From the NCBI GenBank assembly GCA_902461085.1, contig CABPWH010000026.1, positions 1 to 25,486 of the forward strand: DNA of 25,486 bases, in the 5' to 3' direction. Each line of letters starts with the position of its first letter. Within the stretch, counting starts at the first letter, position 1. The translations under genes were made by a program, and so were the position numbers. The notes beneath the pieces are model-generated. The model was not told the DNA's origin. It saw nothing but the letters and a program-made list of their open reading frames with translations, and made no database searches. Positions 6,617 to 11,981 of the stretch are shown here, in pieces. Source of the stretch: an uncultured Collinsella sp. (GTDB taxonomy: Bacteria; Actinomycetota; Coriobacteriia; Coriobacteriales; Coriobacteriaceae).

Positions 6617-8509
6617 ATGGAGATGGATGACAACAAACGTAGACGGAATATGATCCTCTACGTGCTCATCGCCTTCGTCGTCTACCTCGTGCTCTCGACC
6701 GTTCTGTTCCCCAACATCGGTCACACGCAGCAGATTACGAAGACCGATTACTCGACGTTTGTCAAAGCGCTCGATAAGAAGAGTGTCGACAAGGTCGAGT
6801 ACAACACGGACGACTACACGATTTATTACACCAAGAAGGGCGAGGACGAGAATATCGCTTACAAGACGACCGGTGTGCCGAATGACGCGGGCTTTACCGA
6901 TCGCGTGCTTGAATCTGGCGCCTCGCTTGAGTCGGTCGTTCCCGATAAGAACTCGGGTCTGATGACCTATTACCTGCTCACGCTCATTCTTCCCATGGCG
7001 ATTTTCTTCCTGATCGGTTGGTGGCTCAACCGCCGCATGAAGAAGGCCATGGGCGATGACGGTCCGTCGATGAACTTTGGCGGCGGTGGTTTTGGCGGCG
7101 GTGGACTGGGTAAGTCCGGCGCGCGCGTGATCGCCTCCAAGGACGTGGGCGTGACCTTTAAGGATGTCGCCGGCCAGGAAGAGGCCAAGGAATCCCTCAA
7201 GGAGGTCGTCGACTTTCTGGAGAAGCCGCAGCGCTACGAGGAGATCGGCGCCAAGCTGCCGCGCGGCGCTCTCCTTGTTGGCCCTCCGGGTACCGGTAAA
7301 ACCCTGCTCGCCAAGGCTGTGGCCGGCGAGGCGGGCGTGGCGCTCTTTAGTATTTCTGGGTCTGAGGGTTGGTAGCTGTTCGTCGGCCGCGGCGCCGCTA
7401 AGGTTCGCGATCTGTTTAAGCAGGCCAAGGAAAAGGCCCCGTGCATCGTGTTTATCGATGAGATCGATACCATCGGCAAGAAGCGCGATGGCGGCGGCTT
7501 TAGTGGCAACGACGAGCGCGAGCAGACGCTCAACCAGCTGCTGACCGAGATGGACGGCTTCGATAACCACAAGGGTATTGTTGTTCTCGCTGCTACCAAC
7601 CGCCCCGACAGCCTCGACCCGGCCCTGCTGCGCCCCGGTCGTTTTGACCGCCGTATCCCCGTTGAGCTGCCCGACCTGACTGGCCGCAAGAACATTCTCG
7701 AGCTCCACGCCAAGAGCGTGAAGACGCAGCCGCCGATCGATCTGACCGCGATTGCCCGCGCCACGCCCGGTGCCTCGGGCGCCGACCTGGCCAACATTAT
7801 CAACGAGGGCGCCCTGCGTGCCGTCCGTGAGGGTCGCAAGCGCGCTACGCAGGACGATTTTGAGGAGTCGGTGGAGGTCGTCATCGCCGGCCAGCAGCGT
7901 AAGTCCACGGTGCTGTCCGACCACGAGAAGCAGGTCGTTTCTTATCACGAGATTGGCCATGCCATCGTTGCTGCCCGCCAGAAGGGTTCTGCGCCGGTCA
8001 CGAAGATCACCATCGTGCCGCGAACGAGCGGTGCTCTGGGCTACACCATGCAGGTCGAGGAGGATGAGCGCTTCCTGACCACACGCCAGGAGGTCCTGGA
8101 CAAGCTCGCCGTCTATTGCGGTGGCCGTGCAGCCGAGGAGCTCATCTTTGGTGAGATGACGACCGGCGCCGCCAACGATATCGAGCAGGCCACCAAGCTC
8201 GCCCGCAATATGGTGACGCGCTTTGGTATGTCCGATGAGTTTGGCATGATGGCGCTCGGTACCGTTCAGAATGCGTACCTCAACCAGGACACGTCGCTCA
8301 CCTGCGCCCCCGGTACGGCCGAGCGCGTGGACGCGATTGTCGCCAAGCTGATCGAGGATGCGCACGACCGCGCCCTGCAGATCCTGAAGGAGAACAAGTT
8401 TAAGCTCCACGAGCTGGCTCGTTACCTGTACAAGAAGGAGACGATCACGGGCGAGGAGTTTATGAATCTCCTCACGCGCGAGAATCCGCTGATGCCAAAG
8501 CAGCAGTAA
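6617..8509 (+). pseudogene. ftsH: ATP-dependent zinc metalloprotease FtsH, interrupted by in-frame UAG
   Basis: FtsH is a membrane-anchored AAA+ protease that removes misfolded or regulatory membrane and soluble proteins. The frame runs for 630 codons. An N-terminal membrane segment (ILYVLIAFVVYLVLSTVLF) is followed by the external domain, a second membrane segment (~YYLLTLILPMAIFFLIGWWL), and a Gly-rich linker. The AAA domain has Walker A GPPGTGKT (222-229), Walker B VFIDEID (278-284) and ATNRPDSLDPALLRPGRFDRR. The protease domain has zinc site HEIGH (444-448). Codon 253 (7373-7375) is TAG, inside a five-codon block reading SEGW-stop-L where the family has SDFVEM, the substrate-gripping pore loop. 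The reading frame is not shifted. GGAG at 6604-6607 sets the start at 6617. If the stop is real, the product ends just after Walker A. Confidence 0.9.
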
Positions 8510-8531
8510 TTGATGCCAAAGCAGCAGTAAT
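8490..8531 (+). repeat. 21-bp perfect tandem duplication across the ftsH stop
   Basis: The unit TGATGCCAAAGCAGCAGTAA plus T occurs twice in a row (8490-8510 and 8511-8531). It contains the last six codons and the stop of ftsH, so the second copy gives another in-frame MPKQQ-stop after the first. Confidence 0.9.
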
Positions 8532-8551
8532 ACTGGTTGCGCAGTGTCAAT

Positions 8552-8588
8552 CGCCCCATTTGAGTGCCCATCTCAAATGGGGCGTTTT
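8552..8588 (+). terminator. Intrinsic terminator after ftsH
   Basis: The perfect 13-bp inverted repeat CGCCCCATTTGAG / CTCAAATGGGGCG (8552-8564 and 8572-8584) has a 7-base loop and is followed by TTTT. It separates ftsH from the DUF523 gene, whose ribosome site begins only a few bases later. Confidence 0.85.
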
Positions 8589-8606
8589 GCGTGGGGAGTG
8601 TTGTAT

Positions 8607-9098
8607 ATGAAGATCGTGGTGAGCGCCTGTTTAATGGGCGAGAGCTGCAAGTATAACGGGCTCGACAACTACCATCGCGAGCTGGTCGAGGCATGCGAGC
8701 TCACGGGGACCGAGGTCCTCTTGGTGTGTCCTGAGGTCTTTGGGGGTCTGCCCACGCCGCGCAAGCCGTCCGAGATTGTGAACGGCGAGGTTCGTACCTG
8801 CGAGGGTACCTCAGTCGATCGCGAGTTTCGCCTGGGTGCCGAGCGCGCGCTCGACATGTGCGAGCAGGCGGGCGGCCCGTCCCAGATCGCTGCGTGCGTC
8901 TTGCAGGACCGTAGCCCCTCGTGTGGTGTAGGCCGTATCTACGACGGAACGTTCAGTGGTACGCTCACACCGGGTAACGGCGTTTTCGTCGACCTGCTCC
9001 TGCGCCACGGGTACCGTGTGATTCCGGCTAGCGAGTTCGATCCCAGCATGCTGGAACATTGTCCACAGCACTCGAATTCAACACTTCCTCACGGGTGA
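8607..9098 (+). CDS. DUF523 family protein, probably altered C-terminus
   Basis: This 163-residue protein matches the DUF523 family of small Cys-containing proteins of unknown function: MKIVVSACLMGESCKYNG, VCPEVFGGLPTPRKPSEI, then ILQDRSPSCGVGRIYDGTFSG in variant form (CVLQDRSPSCGVG), and a GVFVDLLLRHGYRVIPASEF ending. GGGGAG at 8593-8598 fixes the ATG at 8607; the frame is open upstream, but only through the ftsH terminator. The last ~15 residues (after about FDPSMLEH) do not look like the family. They coincide with the antisense tail of a serine recombinase, so the natural C-terminus was probably replaced when that element inserted. Confidence 0.85.
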   Translation: MKIVVSACLMGESCKYNGLDNYHRELVEACELTGTEVLLVCPEVFGGLPTPRKPSEIVNGEVRTCEGTSVDREFRLGAERALDMCEQAGGPSQIAACVLQDRSPSCGVGRIYDGTFSGTLTPGNGVFVDLLLRHGYRVIPASEFDPSMLEHCPQHSNSTLPHG

Positions 9099-9170
9099 CC
9101 GTTTTGGCATCATCCGTGAAGTTGATATTGAGTACGACCAGGTCATCAAAGACGTAGATCGAGTTGACAG
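9028..9170 (-). pseudogene. C-terminal remnant of a large serine recombinase
   Basis: On the minus strand this stretch encodes VNSIYVFDDLVVLNINFTDD followed by AKTVTREEVLNSS and a stop at 9028. The pattern FVNSIYVYDDKVVI.FN(F/Y).D..KTVT resembles the C-terminal end of large serine recombinases carried by integrative elements and phages. Nothing of the catalytic N-terminal domain is present; upstream of about 9170 the frame passes into unrelated GC-rich sequence. It overlaps the DUF523 3' end antisense. The assignment rests on recalled family character and no search was run. Confidence 0.5.
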
Positions 9171-9296
9171 GCGCCGTACCCAGGCAGTCCCTCCCCGCGG
9201 CCCTCGCGCAGGAACGCGTACAAGGCCCTCCCGTCTCTTGCGCCCCTCCTGCCCCAAACCCTGCTAGGAACGAGTGCAGCAAACTGGATTTTTAAA
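9171..9296. other. GC-rich scrap between recombinase remnant and peptidase gene
   Basis: The GC-rich segment 9171-9290 keeps coding-like open frames on the minus strand (for example RALYAFLREGRGEGLPGYG) but has no start, ribosome site or recognisable family. It then turns abruptly AT-rich at about 9285. It is probably a rearranged fragment at the edge of the inserted patch. Confidence 0.3.
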
Positions 9297-9899
9297 TTAG
9301 TCTTTGCAAATAACCTTTGAACCTTCACCATCAATTACAATTCCCTGACGATTGTTAATTGGGCATAGATTCAAATCCGAAAACTCAGTCATTATTTTCT
9401 CGGTAACTTTCTTAAATGGTGCTGTAAGAAAATGCGGAAGAACATAGAAATCAATCAAATTAAGCTCTGCATCATCTTCTTGTGAGTAGTCCTCCGGCTT
9501 TTCATCCATTTGCTCGATATATTGGATGCTTGGAGCGCATACGATCGCACCTGCCGATTCACCAATCATCAGTTTTCCCTTTGCCAATTCTTTCTTCAAC
9601 AGCTCATCCGTTCCCGTTTTACGGAGCTGGTCTATAAGGAAAAAAGAATTTCCGCCGGTAAAATAGATTACATCCGCATCTTCAAAAAGAGACTGTATCG
9701 TTGAATAAGCCTCCGTTGAAATATCAATTTCAGTTACGATTGCTCCCAACTTTTTGAATAATTTTCGAGCCGAGCCGACATAACCGGTGTAGCCTTCACG
9801 CAGCGAAGCTGTTGGAATAAATGCGACTTTTCTATCTTCAATTTCTTCCTTTATCAGACTTCCTACACTTGAAAAGTGCGAACATAAAAACAGTTTCAT
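9297..9899 (-). CDS. Peptidase E-like (S51) / glutamine-amidotransferase-fold protein
   Basis: This 200-residue protein of the S51 peptidase E type has the fold of class I glutamine amidotransferases. VIYFTGGNSFFLIDQLRKTG (~77-96) precedes the nucleophile elbow IGESAGA with Ser115. VLPHF carries the candidate catalytic His156. Peptidase E proper cleaves Asp-X dipeptides; this branch is less certain. ATG 9899 is preferred, with GGAG seven bases upstream; a TTG one codon earlier is also possible. The gene is markedly AT-rich with Ile/Lys/Glu/Phe-heavy codons, unlike everything around it, and sits next to a recombinase remnant. It was probably acquired from a low-GC gut Firmicute as cargo. Confidence 0.85.
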   Translation of the reverse strand: MKLFLCSHFSSVGSLIKEEIEDRKVAFIPTASLREGYTGYVGSARKLFKKLGAIVTEIDISTEAYSTIQSLFEDADVIYFTGGNSFFLIDQLRKTGTDELLKKELAKGKLMIGESAGAIVCAPSIQYIEQMDEKPEDYSQEDDAELNLIDFYVLPHFLTAPFKKVTEKIMTEFSDLNLCPINNRQGIVIDGEGSKVICKD

Positions 9900-10002
9900 C
9901 AATATTCTCCTTTATATATAAATTCTTATTTGTTGAACTAAGCCGTGTATACCATACGTTCCAATGAAAGAACGCCCTGATATAGCGTAATTTGCTGTTT
10001 TC

Positions 10003-10132
10003 CTGCGTATGTGCGTACACACTCCACAGGAATTCTAAGGGCCCTGCCCCCTTAGCACACGGACTTTGGAACAAAGTCTAGCGTGTTACGCCTTGCTAGA
10101 GGTGTACAGGCTCCCGGTACGCACGTACGCAG
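10003..10132. repeat. Nested inverted-repeat cluster in the foreign patch
   Basis: The outer arms CTGCGTATGTGCGTAC (10003-10018) and GTACGCACGTACGCAG (10117-10132) are inverted repeats matching at 15 of 16 positions. Inside lie hairpin 10035-10055 (CTAAGGG/CCCTTAG), hairpin 10062-10078 (GACTTTG-GAA-CAAAGTC) and a short CTAGC/GCTAG stem (10078-10099). The arrangement could be an origin-of-transfer or recombination site of the vanished element, but that is inference. Confidence 0.5.
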
Positions 10133-10193
10133 CAATTGCCATCAATGCGCCATATAAGTGGCGATCAAGTTCGCATAAAGCGACCTTGGTTCC

Positions 10194-10238
10194 GCAAAAC
10201 AAAAGGCAGGATACCATCACCACGATGGTACTCTGCCT
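10194..10238 (-). terminator. Hairpin with T-rich tail on the minus strand
   Basis: The arms AGGCAGGATACCATC (10204-10218) and GATGGTACTCTGCCT (10224-10238) pair at 14 of 15 positions (including one G-T) around a 5-base loop. On the minus strand the 3' arm is followed by TTTTGTTTT. It could be a leftover terminator from the integrated element. Confidence 0.5.
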
Positions 10239-10362
10239 CTGTTCGTTTCTGTTTACCGTTCCGAGTGGTCCTTCCGCAGAATTACCGATAAACAAAAAAC
10301 GTACCCGGACCCTTTCTCGTATAGAATCGGGTTCGAGTGCGAACTGAATGTTGGAGCAATAA

Positions 10363-10403
10363 AAAACCACCACAAAGGTGCTTGTCCCCTTTGTGGTGGT
10401 TTT
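10363..10403 (-). terminator. 41-bp hairpin repeat, copy 1, terminator of the alcohol dehydrogenase gene
   Basis: A 16-bp perfect stem, AAAACCACCACAAAGG / CCTTTGTGGTGGTTTT, surrounds a 9-base loop and ends in T-rich sequence on the minus strand, nine bases after the stop of the alcohol dehydrogenase gene. It is identical at 40 of 41 positions to the reverse complement of 18004-18044; the single difference is in the loop. Confidence 0.85.
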
Positions 10404-10412
10404 GGGTTAGGC

Positions 10413-11495
10413 CTAGAGCGTGCGGCCGTAGGCGTCGGCGGCCTTGATGGCGGCGGCAAATTTTTCGTCGGTGAAGGGCTCGGGGTTGCCCTGCTTCCAC
10501 TCGTTGGTGGCGTGCGCGTACTCGCACAGGGCCGGGATATCGGACTCGGAAAGTCCGACCTGCTCAAGCGTTACGGGTAGGCCCATCTGCTTGTTAAAGG
10601 CGGCGTAGCGCTTCAGGTTCTCAGTATCGCCCGTATAGGCAAACAGCACGAGCACGCCGAGGCTCACGACCTCGCCGTGCAGATAGGTTCCCTCGCGCGG
10701 AATGCTGCAGGTGGCGTTGTAGAACGCGTGCGCGACGCTCGAGTTGTAGTAGTAATCGTTTTGGTTGGTCAGGTTTGAGACATAGCCCGTGTTGACCACG
10801 ATGTCGAGCGCGATCTGCTTGACGGCCTCGCTCGACAGGTCCTGGCGTACGTCCTCAAGACCCTGGACGCCATAGGTAAACAGCGGCTCGGAGCAGGTGT
10901 GGGCAAGCGCCAGGCCAAGACCGGCGGTGTGCTCCAAATTACCGGCGCTCGTGGCGTACTCGACCTCGGGCTGCTTGGACAGGGCATCGCCTACGCCGGC
11001 CCAGAAGTACTCTGCCGGTGCCTCGGCGATGATCTTGGGGTTGATGAAGATGTGCGCCGGTCGGTTGGGGTACGAATAGCCCTCGAGCGAGCCGTCGTCG
11101 TTGTACACGACGGCAATGGCGGTCGCGGCGGAGCAGTTGGAACAGATCGTCGGGACAGTGAAGACAATCTTCTTGAGCTCGATGGCTGCGGTCTTCACGG
11201 TGTCGAGCGCCTTGCCGCCGCCGCAGGCGATGAGAACGTCAGCTTCCTGGCAGGCAGGGGAGTTTACGACCTTGGCGATATTGGCACGCGTACTGTTGGT
11301 GCCATAGACGCGCGTCTCTAGAATCTCGACATCGGTACCTTCAAGCGCCGCCTCGATGCCCGGCAGCGCCGCAGCCAGGGCTCTCTTGCCGCCAATGATG
11401 GCGACCTTGGTCGCTCCGTACTCTGCCAGTGCGGCGGGCAGCTCGGTAAAGCAATCCTCGCCGACGGTGTAGTCGCTCATTCCGATCGTGCGCAT
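10413..11495 (-). CDS. GldA-like iron-containing alcohol dehydrogenase
   Basis: This 360-residue protein of the group III Fe/Zn alcohol dehydrogenase superfamily is closest in pattern to glycerol dehydrogenase. The NAD-binding motif is ACGGGKALDTVK (90-101), followed by PTICSNCSAATAIAVVYNDDG. The three metal ligands fall where GldA has them: Asp170 in WAGVGDALSK, His256 in VAHAFYNA, and His273 in YLHGEVVSLG. The ATG at 11495 has AGAAGG upstream. The substrate is uncertain; the GldA PTIAST-like loop is changed to PTICSNCS, so a polyol or a different alcohol is possible. The gene is monocistronic, divergent from ileS, and ends at the 41-bp hairpin repeat. Confidence 0.9.
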   Translation of the reverse strand: MRTIGMSDYTVGEDCFTELPAALAEYGATKVAIIGGKRALAAALPGIEAALEGTDVEILETRVYGTNSTRANIAKVVNSPACQEADVLIACGGGKALDTVKTAAIELKKIVFTVPTICSNCSAATAIAVVYNDDGSLEGYSYPNRPAHIFINPKIIAEAPAEYFWAGVGDALSKQPEVEYATSAGNLEHTAGLGLALAHTCSEPLFTYGVQGLEDVRQDLSSEAVKQIALDIVVNTGYVSNLTNQNDYYYNSSVAHAFYNATCSIPREGTYLHGEVVSLGVLVLFAYTGDTENLKRYAAFNKQMGLPVTLEQVGLSESDIPALCEYAHATNEWKQGNPEPFTDEKFAAAIKAADAYGRTL

Positions 11496-11513
11496 AGCAA
11501 CCTTCTTTCGTTC

Positions 11514-11543
11514 GATAAAGTGCTTTCAGGTATTTTGCTCCAA
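11514..11543 (-). promoter_or_regulatory. Possible promoter of the alcohol dehydrogenase gene
   Basis: On the minus strand TTGGAG (11543-11538) and TTTATC (11519-11514) are 18 bases apart and stand just upstream of the ribosome site. Both boxes are imperfect matches. Confidence 0.35.
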
Positions 11544-11596
11544 GAGAAGGTCCACAGTCGCGAGAAATTTCGAACGTATAAAACCAGTGTTGAGGG

Positions 11597-11625
11597 TTTT
11601 TCGCCGGCGCGGAACGTGCTAGCAT
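11597..11625 (+). promoter_or_regulatory. Possible promoter of the ileS T-box transcript
   Basis: TAGCAT at 11620-11625 lies about 10 bases before the start of the T-box leader, with TTTTTC 17 bases upstream. The -35 match is poor; the call relies mostly on position. Confidence 0.35.
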
Positions 11626-11635
11626 ACTCCGCATA

Positions 11636-11938
11636 AGCGTTGATGGGGACGAGTAGTCGGCCGTCCGCATGCCACAGAGAGCGGGGAGCGCTGAGAACCC
11701 GTGCATGCGACCGATGAATATCACCCCGGAGCTGCGGTCCCAACGGACGTGCCGCGCAGGCACGTCTTAGTAGACATCGCCGAGATGGTCGTCGATACAG
11801 GCCAGCCGAGTAACGGATGCGAGCGCGCGAATACGCGGGCGAGGGCATCTAAGCTGGGTGGTTAAACGAAGAGCTTTTGCGGGCGTACAGCTCGTTTTGT
11901 GGCGCTTCGTCCCAGCTTGTAGGGACGGGCGCTTTTTT
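11636..11938 (+). promoter_or_regulatory. T-box riboswitch (Ile) with terminator
   Basis: This is the leader of ileS. Stem I is recognisable from its conserved distal sequences (CAGAGAGCGGGG, GCTGAGAACCCG) and a 7-bp arm CGCATGC/GCATGCG (11666-11672, 11703-11709). The specifier loop GAATATCACC presents ATC, an Ile codon, at 11720-11722. The antiterminator 5' strand AAGCTGGG (11851-11858) is joined to TGGT, complementary to the ACCA end of uncharged tRNA-Ile. AAGCTGGG is a perfect complement of CCCAGCTT (11911-11918). The alternative is an intrinsic terminator (11902-11938; GCGC..CGTCCC / GGGACG.GCGC, then six T). Uncharged tRNA-Ile should therefore favour read-through into ileS. Confidence 0.92.
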
Positions 11939-11981
11939 GGTGCCCAACGGGCGTGTGCGCCCATGACATGAAAGGGGTACC

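Larger units (their letters stand above)
9903..10412. other. Intergenic region rich in hairpins, no gene supported
   Basis: About 510 bases lie between the peptidase gene and the end of the alcohol dehydrogenase gene. They hold a diverged inverted repeat enclosing several small hairpins (10003-10132), a strong 15-position hairpin (10204-10238), and the 41-bp terminator repeat (10363-10403). Short open frames exist but cross these hairpins and have no ribosome site. Confidence 0.6.

Noticed and set aside
6254..8410. A 718-codon open frame on the minus strand opposite ftsH and part of the corrinoid adenosyltransferase gene
   Set aside because: It is a mirror of biased codon use in the real genes; it has no ribosome site and no family character.
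10325..10352. GGGTTCGAG resembling the T-arm of a tRNA, which would suggest an attachment site in a tRNA gene
   Set aside because: The flanking bases do not form a T-stem or acceptor stem and no CCA end or anticodon arm is found.
10086..10373. A 95-codon minus-strand open frame between the peptidase and alcohol dehydrogenase genes
   Set aside because: It starts inside the 41-bp terminator repeat and runs through another strong hairpin; no ribosome site and no recognised family.
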